From: Microseira sp041929235
GTDB lineage: Bacteria; Cyanobacteriota; Cyanobacteriia; Cyanobacteriales; Aerosakkonemataceae
Direction: 5' to 3'
DNA: 64,000 nt
NCBI RefSeq assembly: GCF_041929235.1
Contig: NZ_JBHFNP010000234.1
Location: 1-64,000, forward strand
In this document: positions 49,308 through 58,068 of the stretch, piece by piece
Position numbering within the stretch: the first letter of the stretch is position 1
How the letters are laid out: every line of letters starts with the position of its first letter
Notes under the pieces: model-generated
The model's database searches: none
Told to the model about the DNA's origin: nothing
Seen by the model: the letters and a program-made list of their open reading frames with translations, nothing else
Program-made: the position numbers and the translations under genes

Positions 49308-50586
49308 CGAACACCAAGTATTAACTTGTAGCGAAACAGGTGGGGCTGTTCGCTTAGTCAAACAGATTGAACGCGGTTTTGAGGGAGCGATTTGGGAAAT
49401 AAGCCCAAATAGAGATTATGTGGCAAAACTTTACCATGAATTACCCTCTAGCTATCAATGTGAGAAGCTAAAAGCGATGGTGAGAAATCCACCCGATGAC
49501 CCAACAAATGAAGAGAATCACGTTTCAATTGCTTGGCCTAAACGACTGCTTGAAGACGACGAGGGTAATACTGTAGGCTTTTTGATGCCATATATCAAGC
49601 CAAGCGTTACTATTCCGAGAATTTATAATCTTAGATATAGACAAAACAATTATCCTGGATTTAACTGGCGGTGCTTGCACGGGACAGCCCAAAATTTAGC
49701 ATCGATTGTTTGGGCAATTCATAGCAAAGGTCACGTTCTGTGCGATATAAGCGATAAAAATTTGCTGGTAAATCCTACCAATGCTTATATTTCTATAATA
49801 GATACAGATTCGTTTCAGATTGTTGATGGCGATGCCAAAAAAATCTATCCAAGTTTAGTTTTAGGCACGCTAGAATATATGCCACCTGAATTGCAAAATC
49901 TTGAAGATACCGCATCAATAAATAAAACTGAAATACACGATCGCTTTTCCCTGGCAGTAATAATTCATAGATTGTTATTTGGTTATAATCCATTTCATGG
50001 TGGGTGGCCTTTCGATGATGATGAAGTCAGTTCGGTGGAAGAATATATCAGTAAAGGGTATTGGTTACATGGGAGAAATAATAACAAGCTAAGACATCCA
50101 AAAGATATAATTCCCATAGAAGTTGTCCACCCAGCAGTTCAGGATTGTTTTTATAGATGTTTTGATGATGGATATAAAGAACCTAGTTTGCGTCCGACGG
50201 CAAGGGATTGGTTTTTTGCTTTGGAAAAGGCGATCGCCGATTTGAAAACTTGCGACAAGGAACCAAATCATTTTTACAGTAATACCTACGGCAAGTGCTA
50301 CTGGTGCGAGGATGTGTACGATCGTTTTCCATCGGTAAATCAAAGTATAAATCCAACTGCCGATGAGGTAACCATACCTACTAAGCTCGTTGTTGAAATT
50401 GTTGATACGCCTAAAGAAACAAAAAACTATTCACCGAAGTTTTACGAGATTAAAGCTCTCTCATGGACTTTATTGATAGCGCTTCCAGTAATTGCTCTGA
50501 TATTTTGGCTATTAAGACCACAAGGTGTTCTTGACCCTTCTATAAAAACACCTCCAACAGTTAATGTAGAAACAAAAAGTCCTTGA
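49288..50586 (+). CDS. Membrane-anchored protein kinase of the triad
   Basis: ATG choice is uncertain (49255, 49285, 49288 and 49300 are all in frame and overlap the phosphatase gene); 49288 is used, giving 432 residues. Kinase features: Lys47 in YVAKLYHE, catalytic D153 and N158 in LCDISDKNLL, metal-binding D172 in IDTDSF, and GTLEYMPPEL as the activation-segment end. A CYWC pair follows near 338, and one membrane span (SWTLLIALPVIALIFWLL) precedes a short tail. The divergent HRD and DFG motifs are typical of the kinases in vWA-PP2C-kinase operons. Confidence 0.85.
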   Translation: MKNQMFNEHQVLTCSETGGAVRLVKQIERGFEGAIWEISPNRDYVAKLYHELPSSYQCEKLKAMVRNPPDDPTNEENHVSIAWPKRLLEDDEGNTVGFLMPYIKPSVTIPRIYNLRYRQNNYPGFNWRCLHGTAQNLASIVWAIHSKGHVLCDISDKNLLVNPTNAYISIIDTDSFQIVDGDAKKIYPSLVLGTLEYMPPELQNLEDTASINKTEIHDRFSLAVIIHRLLFGYNPFHGGWPFDDDEVSSVEEYISKGYWLHGRNNNKLRHPKDIIPIEVVHPAVQDCFYRCFDDGYKEPSLRPTARDWFFALEKAIADLKTCDKEPNHFYSNTYGKCYWCEDVYDRFPSVNQSINPTADEVTIPTKLVVEIVDTPKETKNYSPKFYEIKALSWTLLIALPVIALIFWLLRPQGVLDPSIKTPPTVNVETKSP

Positions 50587-50704
50587 GACATTCTAATATC
50601 GAATCCGGTTGCATCGTAATTATTAGCTTTCTTGGTAATTGGTAATAGGTAATTGGTAATTGCCCTGAGCGCTTTGAATAATTCCGATGCAACCGAACAT
50701 GATA
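50587..50704. repeat. Heptamer-type STRR downstream of the kinase gene
   Basis: TTGGTAATTGGTAATAGGTAATTGGTAATTG-type heptamers near 50632-50662 lie between the triad and a 109-bp element. Confidence 0.8.
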
Positions 50705-50813
50705 TACAGCGGTTCCCGCTCCTATGCGGTACAATCAATCAACGATGAAATATCATAAGACATTGGTTCGCTAATGGCTGCTACTGTACCTCATAACAGC
50801 AGAAACCGCTGTA
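50705..50813. mobile_element. MITE-like element, TACAGCGG family, copy 2 (109 bp)
   Basis: TACAGCGGTTCCCGCTCCTATGCGGTACA at the left and TGTACCTCATAACAGCAGAAACCGCTGTA at the right are imperfect inverted repeats. Length is identical to 42294-42402. It ends 5 bp from the stop of the ligase-like gene. Confidence 0.78.
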
Positions 50814-50817
50814 ACTG

Positions 50818-52017
50818 TTAACTTTCACCGCACAAACCAACAAATCGACCATGCCACAACTTACCAGTTTCTGTTAATCCTTGGCAGCGAACTGTAATTT
50901 TCACCCCGCCGGGATTCATCTGATGGCGACGGGTAATTTCTGCCATATCTGCTTGCGAAAATCCGCTTCCCACTGCTCCGATTGTGACTAATTTACCGTT
51001 AATCTCTGGCGCTACTGCGATCGCGCCAAAGGGTCTGCCATCCGTTTTGGTGAAAGATAAACCTACAATGAACAAGTCTAATTCCAAGGCATATTTTGTC
51101 CTGACAATGGTCTGCTTGCGGATATCCTTATCACCGATATAAGTACAATTGTGTAACAGCCAAATTTCCCCTTCTCTGTCTTCAGATTGCTGTTTTGTAG
51201 CTAATGCTAGTTTTTCCTCTCTAGTCCTTGCAGTCGGCAAAACCTCAAACAACTCATGGGGTAAATATTGACCAATCTGTTCCCCAGCTTCTATCCTTTC
51301 AGCTTCTGTTGCAGTAGTCAGATCGCGCCCTGAATAATATAAAGCTTTGAAAATGGCGTAAACTGTTACAACCGGAGTATTTTCTGCTCCCGCAACCGCA
51401 TTCGCAGTTGCTGCTTGGGGTGCTGTACGATGTTCGCTACCCGTGACGGAACGGTAATAGACTTCGCCATCTAAAACAAACGTTCCTAGTTGATTTGCTG
51501 CTTGGAGTAACGCCTGGTTAATTTCTGTCGTCGGTTTTCCCTTCGGTTTTGTTGAAGGCGATTGATAGTAAATTTTCTCTTTTGTCGCAACCATAACTCT
51601 TCTACTACCATCCCGTTTTGGCTGTCCCCAATAGTCAAGTGAGTCAATATAATAAGAACGATCCATTGATGCATCGACTGGCTGCATTGTGACCATGCTT
51701 CCTGGGTGCAAATGGGGTGGTAAATCAGCCACAAGAGTTGGTGCTTTCAGGTTTGTTGCAGATGCGGTCAAAGAAGCAGTTGCAGTTTTTGGGGAAACGC
51801 TTTTTGCTGACGATTGTTTGACTGGTTTTGTTGGCGTTTTTTCCCCTGTCTCTAATTCAAATGCCTTCTGCCAAAACCCTAGCGCTATTTCAGGATATCC
51901 TTCAGATTCAGCACATATCGCCAAGCTGACAACTTTGCTAACACCAATCCCACGACCATAGTTTTCCAGATACTCAACTGCTCCTGCAACCCCCATCAAA
52001 TGCCAAGAGTTTTTCAC
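50818..52017 (-). CDS. ATP-dependent DNA-ligase-like nucleotidyltransferase, 5' end lost
   Basis: At least 399 residues from GTG 52017. Ligase motifs in order: I as PKRDGSRR (K-x-DG-x-R, residues about 133-140), III as FVLDGEVYYR (about 178-187), IV as EGEIWLLHN (about 282-290) and V as RTKYALELDLFIVGLS (about 308-323), followed by an OB-fold-like end (GKLVTIGAVGSGFSQADMAEITRR). The frame remains open and protein-like upstream of 52017 for 29 codons (YYKPNDSKRNAAQRILSEIQERWNNRIV), without a start, until a stop inside a repeat at about 52105. The N-terminus is therefore truncated or starts unusually. Convergent with the triad operon. Confidence 0.78.
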   Translation of the reverse strand: MKNSWHLMGVAGAVEYLENYGRGIGVSKVVSLAICAESEGYPEIALGFWQKAFELETGEKTPTKPVKQSSAKSVSPKTATASLTASATNLKAPTLVADLPPHLHPGSMVTMQPVDASMDRSYYIDSLDYWGQPKRDGSRRVMVATKEKIYYQSPSTKPKGKPTTEINQALLQAANQLGTFVLDGEVYYRSVTGSEHRTAPQAATANAVAGAENTPVVTVYAIFKALYYSGRDLTTATEAERIEAGEQIGQYLPHELFEVLPTARTREEKLALATKQQSEDREGEIWLLHNCTYIGDKDIRKQTIVRTKYALELDLFIVGLSFTKTDGRPFGAIAVAPEINGKLVTIGAVGSGFSQADMAEITRRHQMNPGGVKITVRCQGLTETGKLWHGRFVGLCGES

Positions 52018-52099
52018 AATACGGTTATTCCATCTTTCCTGAATTTCTGAAAGAATCCGCTGAGCAGCGTTTCGCTTTGAGTCATTGGGTTTGTAGTAA

Positions 52100-52132
52100 G
52101 CGCTTTAGCGCTGTTTTTGGCGCTTTAGCGCT
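52100..52132. repeat. GCGCTTTAGCGCT direct/palindromic repeat
   Basis: GCGCTTTAGCGCT occurs at about 52100 and 52120 with GTTTTTG between. It marks the point where the upstream open frame of the ligase-like gene breaks. Confidence 0.88.
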
Positions 52133-52140
52133 CCTAGTCC

Positions 52141-52725
52141 CTAGCCCCTATGTTTTTGTTGTGCCAAAAAGCGTGCAGCGATCGCACCCCCAATAAAACC
52201 AAACAAGTGTCCCTGCCAAGATACCCCCGGCAGCGTCGGCAAGATGCCCCAGATCATGCTGCCGTAAGCAAAGCCGACAAATAACGATACAAATAGCGAA
52301 ACTGTACTGCGTTCAAAATAGCCGCGAAACAGTAGAAAACCCAGATAACCGAAAATAACACCACTGGCACCGATATGGATCGAACCAGGTTCGCCAGTCA
52401 GCCAGACACCTGCACCGCTGACGAGCATTGTTATGGCGCTGACGACAAAAAAATCGCTGGTTTCTCGTAGCATAATTAACCAGCCAAGGGTGAGAAAAGG
52501 GATAGTATTTGCGGCTAGGTGAACAAAGTCGCCGTGCAGAAAAGGTGCAAACAAAATGCCGCGCAGTCCGATCTCCTCGTGGGGGATAATGCCATAAATA
52601 TTGAGCGCTCCTCTAAGAGAAGTATCGACAATTTCCACCAACCACATCACGGCGATAATGCTACCTAAGATGGTGACGTGGGTTTTCAATTCGCGGGCGA
52701 TCGCAGATCCATCCTCGCTGCTCAT
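52141..52725 (-). CDS. Rhomboid family intramembrane serine protease
   Basis: ATG 52725 (MSSEDGSAIARELKTHVT) is chosen because AGAGG lies 7 bp upstream; the longer frame to 52785 lacks this. 194 residues, six or so membrane spans. HGDFVHLAANTIPFLTLGWLI (near 64-84) gives the conserved H/N region, GASGVIFGYLGFLLFRGYF (near 119-137) contains the nucleophile Ser in GxSG, and SWQGHLFGFIGGAIAARF (near 169-186) the catalytic His. Confidence 0.93.
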   Translation of the reverse strand: MSSEDGSAIARELKTHVTILGSIIAVMWLVEIVDTSLRGALNIYGIIPHEEIGLRGILFAPFLHGDFVHLAANTIPFLTLGWLIMLRETSDFFVVSAITMLVSGAGVWLTGEPGSIHIGASGVIFGYLGFLLFRGYFERSTVSLFVSLFVGFAYGSMIWGILPTLPGVSWQGHLFGFIGGAIAARFLAQQKHRG

Positions 52726-52791
52726 GTGTGTGCCTCTGGGTGAGTGATTTCGATCTGCTTCCAAGGTAGCAAGGAAAGCGAGCAAGTCCTT

Positions 52792-52894
52792 CAGGACTTA
52801 CGCACGCGGCGCCAAAAACAAAGGTGATGCGTCAATCTCGCGCGTCTAAACCCAAGATTTGTCGCATCACCTTTGTTTTTTTGCGTCAGTCCGG
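52792..52894. mobile_element. MITE-like element, CAGGACTTACGCA family, copy 3 (103 bp)
   Basis: CAGGACTTACGCACGCG at the left and TTTGCGTCAGTCCGG at the right, with internal ACAAAGGTGATGCG and CGCATCACCTTTGT as a second pair. Length and ends match the copies at 12469 and 22880. Confidence 0.78.
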
Positions 52895-53006
52895 TCGAAT
52901 GGGAGACTCTCTGACGCGGAGAATTCGTGGAACAGATTCCCCGCGTCGCCGCGTCTCCCCGTCTCCCCGTCCTCTTTGGTCAGATGCGATCGCCCAAACT
53001 ATCGGG

Positions 53007-54086
53007 TTATGCTGACCGGGTAACCAAGTTAGCTTTTTGGCGTTTGTGCTTTAACAGCGAAACCGTTCCCAAAACCCCGAAGGCGAATATCGCCACCGCC
53101 GAACTTGGTTCGGGAACTGTTTCTGATGGTTTGGACGTTAGTGCGGAAAATGCTAAATTTGCCACTAACCTATTAGGGCCAGTAGTCAGATGGAAGGTAT
53201 CCCAGAATAAATACTCGTCCGGGTTAGGACAAGGAGTCGTCGCAAAAATATCTGGCAGACAAGCGTCAGTAACGTTTGTCAAACCGAATTGGGCGGGATT
53301 AGCTCTGATTTGATCGCCTAGAGTATTAACATCGAGGGGAATCAGGTTAACGCCAGAACCCAAATTTTGGCCCAAAAGATTGAGAGTTTGAGACAAACCC
53401 GCGTTATGCGCTTGAGTCAAAGCGTTGAGAGGTTGAGAAAATGGCGTTTTCAGGGTCAGGGGAATTTGGCCCATATTTCCTAAATTTACCACCATGATAT
53501 TTTTAGCCCCGACTCCGGCAAGGGTTGTCACCGCTGCCGATATATTAGCCAGTGGTATATCTGGCTTGTCATAAGGCTGAAAATGACTCGTAGTAGGTAA
53601 GTAATCGTTGGCGCCAGCCCATACAATATAAAGTGCGTTCGGGTCAGCCTTCTTAGTAGTCATTGCCAGAAGCGATGTAAATTCCTCTACTTGCTTCTGT
53701 AAACCCAATAAGCGAGGATCTATCGTGTTAGCCGTTCCCGTTGTCGCACCCCCAAAGGCAAAATTAATACCTTGAGCCTGGTTGCCGCCGCTTGATAAAC
53801 TGGTGAATGCAGTAGGGTTTAATCCCAAATCCTCCGAGAGATAGTCCACCCAGTTTGGGCCATTGGACAAACGTCCGTTAAAGTAAGGTGGACTTGGGGG
53901 AACGATGGGACTTGCCGGATCGACACTATTAAGTTTTTTGCTGACATTGTAGACGTTCCCCGGATCGGATAAACTGTCTCCAAAGACGTAGATGCCGCTG
54001 AAGGTGGCTGCAAAAGTTTTAACCGGAAACAGAACTGATAAGACAAAAAATCCTGTGGCGAGTACTCGCCTTCGTATGCTAGCCAT
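53007..54086 (-). CDS. SGNH/GDSL esterase with PEP-CTERM sorting signal
   Basis: 359 residues. Signal peptide MASIRRRVLATGFFVLSVLFPVKTFA. SGNH blocks: IYVFGDSLSDPGN (Ser, near 36), GGATTGTANT and VWAGANDYLP (Asn, near 155), and a C-terminal WDTFHLTTGP with the catalytic Asp-His. The end, VPEPSSAVAIFAFGVLGTVSLLKHKRQK, is a PEP-CTERM signal (motif, hydrophobic span, basic tail), so the enzyme is expected to be sorted to the cell surface. The substrate is an ester or lipid, not further predictable. Confidence 0.93.
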   Translation of the reverse strand: MASIRRRVLATGFFVLSVLFPVKTFAATFSGIYVFGDSLSDPGNVYNVSKKLNSVDPASPIVPPSPPYFNGRLSNGPNWVDYLSEDLGLNPTAFTSLSSGGNQAQGINFAFGGATTGTANTIDPRLLGLQKQVEEFTSLLAMTTKKADPNALYIVWAGANDYLPTTSHFQPYDKPDIPLANISAAVTTLAGVGAKNIMVVNLGNMGQIPLTLKTPFSQPLNALTQAHNAGLSQTLNLLGQNLGSGVNLIPLDVNTLGDQIRANPAQFGLTNVTDACLPDIFATTPCPNPDEYLFWDTFHLTTGPNRLVANLAFSALTSKPSETVPEPSSAVAIFAFGVLGTVSLLKHKRQKANLVTRSA

Positions 54087-54249
54087 CGATTTGCTCCTTG
54101 GCGGTAGATGCAGTTTAATGAAAACTATTGTCTCTGGTTTACTCTCGTTTCAGTGAAAATACGCACAAAATTAAAATAAATTTTACTGAAATTTTATAAA
54201 TCTCGATAAAATTACTAATTTCTGCATAATCGTTATTTAACAAGGGGTT

Positions 54250-54340
54250 GACCTCTCCCCCTTGCCCCTCTCCTGCAAGGAGAGGGGTATCATTGGTCTC
54301 CCCTTCCCTGGTAGAGAAGGGGGGTAGGGGGGTTAGGTTT
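54250..54340. repeat. CTCTCCCCCTTGCCCCTCTCC / GGAGAGGGG repeat
   Basis: Pyrimidine/purine-rich hairpin pieces (CCTCTCCTGCAAGGAGAGG; CCCCTTCCCTGGTAGAGAAGGGG) form a REP-like block just downstream of the S9 peptidase stop. Confidence 0.85.
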
Positions 54341-54351
54341 CCCCACCGCTA

Positions 54352-56310
54352 TCAGGTGAGATTGGCAATTGCTACTGGGGCGATCGCTTCTGCTGGTTCA
54401 AACCCAAACAGGCGGGAGTAGAAGTAAAACTCGGCATCAAGACAACGCTTGATATTTTCGGCGCGGCGGAAACCGTGTTGTTCGCCCTCGAAGGGGACAT
54501 AGGCGACGGGCAAACCTTTCTTCTTGAGTACTTCTACCATCATTTCCGCCTGATTGGGGGGAACGACTTTATCTTCCAACCCTTGGAAGAAAATCACCGG
54601 ACAGGAGAGGCGTTCGGTATAATGAACGGGCGATCGCTCGATGTAAATATCTTGCCGTTCTGGATAAGCGCCGATTAACCGATCGAGATACCGGGATTCA
54701 AACTTGTGGGTATCTTTTGCCAAAGCTTCTAAATCGCTGACTCCGTAGTAACTCGCACCTGCTTTAAATGTATCGCGGAAAGTGAGGGCGCACAGGGTAG
54801 TATAACCACCGGCGCTACCACCTGCGATCGCCATCCGGTTCCCATCTACCAAACCTTTTTCTGCCAGATACTTAGCACCGTTGACGCAGTCGTCTACATC
54901 CACAATGCCCCAATTACCATCCAAGCGCTGCCGATATTCTCGCCCATAGCCGGTACTGCCACCATAATTTACATCCAAAACGGCAAAGCCGCGACTCGTC
55001 CAATATTGAATTTTTAAGTTAAAACTACTCGAAGTCGCAGAAGTTGGACCACCGTGACTTTTCACCAACAACGGCGGTTTTTCTGCTTCTGGTGCAATGT
55101 AGTCGCGGTTTTTGGGTGGATAGAAAAAAGCATGTGCCGTCAGTCCATTTTCGGTGGGAAATTCAATAGGTTGCGGCAAGGAAAGATAACCGCTATCAAT
55201 TGCTACTTCAGTGGCGCGGCGCAGCACCTGCATTTCTCCTGTTGCTAAATCCATCAAAACTACAGAATTTGGTTCTGTAGCGGATCCAGCAGAGAATACT
55301 AACCGACCCGCAGCAGCGTGGGGGGAAGAAATATCTGTGTATGGAGTATCTATTTGTACTAATTTACCGTTGGAAGTGTCGAGACGGGCGAGATGCCAAA
55401 TGCCATTTTGAGTATAGGTGCAAATGATGGAATTTTCCGACTCAAATGTATAGTTGGACATGCCGAAAACCCATTGGGGTTGACCAAATTCAGCTGCCAT
55501 ATTACACAGAGGTTCGATCCCCCCTTCCCCCGTTAATAAGGGGGGTGAAAAGCGGTAGAGGTTCCACCAGTTGGTGCGATCGCTGACAAAATGCAGTACC
55601 CCATTGGGCGACCATTCTGGCTGAAATATAGACTCGTTATCGCCACCGGCAACAAGCTTTGGTTCAGCTAAAGAACCATCTTCTTGGACTTGGGCTACCC
55701 ATAATTGAGTACCATCCCAGGGCATATTTGGATGGTTCCAGCACAGCCATGCCAGTTTATCACCATCCGGCGAAAGGCGGGGCGATGAGTAAAAATCGTT
55801 ACCTTTAACTAGCACTTGGATGTCTGCACTATTTTTGAGATTAATACTGACTAAAGTGTTGACTGGTTCGTGAGAGTCACCGCTATGGTCTTCTCTGACA
55901 CAAATTAGGCGTTCTCGCTGACGGTCGATAATGCTATCGGCATAGCGCAAATTTCCGTCTGAAGGGGGTGTAATGGGTTCGGGTTCTGTATTAAGAGATT
56001 GTTTGTAAAGGCGTTGATCGGCAAAGTTAGAAAAATAAATTATGCCATCTGCAATGACAAAACTACCACCACCATACTCGTGGACGCGGGTACGCACGTT
56101 GAAACCAGAAGGCGTGACATCGGATATTTTGCCATCTGGGGTACGTCGTACAATGACGTTGCGTCCACCTTCAGTCGGTCGCATTTCCACCCAGTAAATA
56201 TACTGACCATCGAGTCTGGCTGCACCCAATCCAATTGTTTCCGAGACAATTAAATCCGAGGTAATCGGTGATTTCCAAGCACCTGTGGGTGCCACTTGCG
56301 GTTGTGTCAT
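54352..56310 (-). CDS. S9 family peptidase (acylaminoacyl-peptidase/prolyl oligopeptidase type)
   Basis: ATG 56310 (MTQPQVAPTGAWKSPITSDLIV) is the likely start; the frame is open to 56355. About 652 residues. The N-terminal part is a beta-propeller of WD/YWTD-like strands (YIYWVEMRPTEGGRNVIVRR; PRLSPDGDKLAWLCWNHPNMPWDG). The C-terminal alpha/beta hydrolase has the nucleophile in AGGSAGGYTTLC, the Asp in GLEDKVVPP and the His in GEQHGFRR. Serine peptidase, probably cytoplasmic, trimming peptides. No neighbour suggests a specific pathway. Confidence 0.93.
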   Translation of the reverse strand: MTQPQVAPTGAWKSPITSDLIVSETIGLGAARLDGQYIYWVEMRPTEGGRNVIVRRTPDGKISDVTPSGFNVRTRVHEYGGGSFVIADGIIYFSNFADQRLYKQSLNTEPEPITPPSDGNLRYADSIIDRQRERLICVREDHSGDSHEPVNTLVSINLKNSADIQVLVKGNDFYSSPRLSPDGDKLAWLCWNHPNMPWDGTQLWVAQVQEDGSLAEPKLVAGGDNESIFQPEWSPNGVLHFVSDRTNWWNLYRFSPPLLTGEGGIEPLCNMAAEFGQPQWVFGMSNYTFESENSIICTYTQNGIWHLARLDTSNGKLVQIDTPYTDISSPHAAAGRLVFSAGSATEPNSVVLMDLATGEMQVLRRATEVAIDSGYLSLPQPIEFPTENGLTAHAFFYPPKNRDYIAPEAEKPPLLVKSHGGPTSATSSSFNLKIQYWTSRGFAVLDVNYGGSTGYGREYRQRLDGNWGIVDVDDCVNGAKYLAEKGLVDGNRMAIAGGSAGGYTTLCALTFRDTFKAGASYYGVSDLEALAKDTHKFESRYLDRLIGAYPERQDIYIERSPVHYTERLSCPVIFFQGLEDKVVPPNQAEMMVEVLKKKGLPVAYVPFEGEQHGFRRAENIKRCLDAEFYFYSRLFGFEPAEAIAPVAIANLT

Positions 56311-56665
56311 ATAGTTGAGCGGCCCTCTGTTGAGCGGTGAGTTAAAGTCGGACACAAAGGTTGAAACGTTTGCGAAGTGTGTTGCTTCGCAATGTATCGC
56401 TCCTGTTGTTGACTCATTGTGAATCGAATCTGGCCATTGAGTAAAGCAATCAGGGGTGAGGATCGCGTAGAAAACCCTCTGTTTTTTCTTTAGTAGAAGT
56501 GGGAACCAATCGGTTTCCTGTTGCTAAAAAACAATTTTTAAGATAGATTTGACGATTTTGAAAGGTTATACTAGAAATAAGATCGCAGTTTTTTAAACAA
56601 ATATCACTTGATTAGCAATCGCGAGCGCCCTGTTTAGGCGCTCGCTCCAAGAGGAGTGCGAGATT
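56311..56665. other. Intergenic region, no gene seen
   Basis: 355 bp between divergent genes. No ORF. CGAGCGCCCTGTTTAGGCGCTCG (about 56621-56643) is a hairpin just before the Nif11-like gene. GAGGAG (56652-56657) is its ribosome-binding site. Confidence 0.5.
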
Positions 56666-56974
56666 ATGTCAATGGAACAAGTCAGAGTATTCTACGAAGT
56701 TTTGGCATCGGATAAAGACCTTTACGAAAAATACTTTAATCAGTGTGGTAGTCAGGGTCTTTTCGGGTCTTGGCATTGGAACAAAACTAAAATAGTCAGT
56801 TTTGGGGCGACTCTTGGCTATACCTTCACGGAGAACGAGCTGGAGCAAGCATGGTTTGAAACCACTTCAAGCGATGCTAAATCATCGATCGTTGCCTTAG
56901 AATACGATCGGATTCCCCAGAAAAATTACTTAAGAAATAAAGTTAAAAATTGGGTAAGAATAGGCGTGTCCTAA
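56666..56974 (+). CDS. Nif11-domain small protein
   Basis: 102 residues. MSMEQVRVFYEVLASDKDLYEKYFNQC and FGATLGYTFTENELEQAWFE match the Nif11 domain (start MSxExxxxFLxxLxxDxxL, end GYxFTxxELxxA), with a 15-residue insertion between the halves (GSQGLFGSWHWNKT). Nif11 domains serve as leaders of some ribosomal peptides, but no GG or GA cleavage motif or Cys-rich core follows; the tail (YLRNKVKNWVRIGVS) is basic. No modification enzyme is adjacent. Strong ribosome-binding site. Confidence 0.75.
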   Translation: MSMEQVRVFYEVLASDKDLYEKYFNQCGSQGLFGSWHWNKTKIVSFGATLGYTFTENELEQAWFETTSSDAKSSIVALEYDRIPQKNYLRNKVKNWVRIGVS

Positions 56975-57016
56975 AAGGTTGGTGCCCTCGACCCCCGTCA
57001 ATCGATGCCTGAAAAG

Positions 57017-57976
57017 TCAAGATGGGAGTGAATCAAACACGATTTGGGGAATGAGCATCTTCCGATCTTGTTGTTCAATTAACTGACCAATACCTAAAAA
57101 ACGCTCCCCCTCCCCATAAATCCTTAACAAAATTTTAGCTGGAGTGGGGGGCGGATTTGTAGGTGCGCTCTGCGAGATGGTTTGATTCTCTGTTTTGTTT
57201 CCCATTTCGTCATGGCAAAAAAGACGCTGTCCGTTGCACCAAACTTGAGCATCTTTTGCCGATAGGGTAACGGATGCTAAATGCTTTAATCCTTGATCTG
57301 GAGGGATGGGGTGAAAGGTGCCTTGGTCGATCTGGGTTTCCAATTGATCGAAGGTGACGCTATCGGATAAGTTGAAACCGCTGCTTAAAGTACGCTCGAG
57401 GGCGGCGAGGGTTCCCCCAGTTTGGAGGACTACGCCCAGATCGCGAGCGATCGCTCTAATATAAGTACCGCTACCGCAAGCGATCGCTACATCCAATTCA
57501 GGAAATTCCCCCAAACGCCAATCCAATACTTCTATCCGATAAACTTCCACAGTACGCGCTGGCACCTCTACCGTTTCACCCGCCCGTGCTAGATCGTACA
57601 AGCGTTTACCCTGTACTTGAATCGCACTGTAAATCGGCGGTACTTGCTGAATAATTCCTTCAAATTGCCCAAGTGCTGCTTTTACTCGATCTAAACTCAA
57701 CCCAGTTACCGATCTAGAAGTGATAATTTCGCCTTCTAAATCATCTGTTGTCGTTGTTACCCCCAATCGAATCGTGGCGCGATAAGCTTTATCCGTTCTG
57801 AGATACTGCAATAACCGCGTCGCCTTTCCCACAGCGATAGGTAAAACGCCAGTTGCAGCGGGGTCTAAAGTTCCCCCATGTCCTACCCGCTTCAGGCGCA
57901 GGAGTCGTCGCACCTTAGCAACGCAGTCGTGAGAAGTAATTCCAAATGGTTTGTTTAAGTTAAGAAAACCTTGCAC
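57017..57976 (-). CDS. truB: tRNA pseudouridine-55 synthase
   Basis: 319 residues, makes pseudouridine 55 in the T loop of tRNA. FLNLNKPFGITSHDCVAKVRRLL (residues 4-26), the catalytic Asp in HGGTLDPAATGVLPIAVGKATRLL (near 38), IQQVPPIYSAIQVQGKRLYDLARAGE (near 108-133) and GSGTYIRAIARDLG (near 168-181). The C-terminal extension is Pro/Thr-rich before an RIYGEGERFLGIG PUA-like end. Confidence 0.96.
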   Translation of the reverse strand: MQGFLNLNKPFGITSHDCVAKVRRLLRLKRVGHGGTLDPAATGVLPIAVGKATRLLQYLRTDKAYRATIRLGVTTTTDDLEGEIITSRSVTGLSLDRVKAALGQFEGIIQQVPPIYSAIQVQGKRLYDLARAGETVEVPARTVEVYRIEVLDWRLGEFPELDVAIACGSGTYIRAIARDLGVVLQTGGTLAALERTLSSGFNLSDSVTFDQLETQIDQGTFHPIPPDQGLKHLASVTLSAKDAQVWCNGQRLFCHDEMGNKTENQTISQSAPTNPPPTPAKILLRIYGEGERFLGIGQLIEQQDRKMLIPQIVFDSLPS

Positions 57977-57983
57977 GGTTTGG

Positions 57984-58036
57984 ATTGGTAATTGGTAATT
58001 GGTAATTGCTAATTGCTAATTGCTAATTGCTAATTC
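57984..58036. repeat. STRR heptamer array upstream of truB
   Basis: TTGGTAA and TTGCTAA heptamers repeated about seven times right before the truB start, followed by a CTCTGCTCCAGAGCTCTTCTG stretch. Confidence 0.9.
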
Positions 58037-58068
58037 TCCTCTGCTCCAGAGCTCTTCTGATCCAGAGA

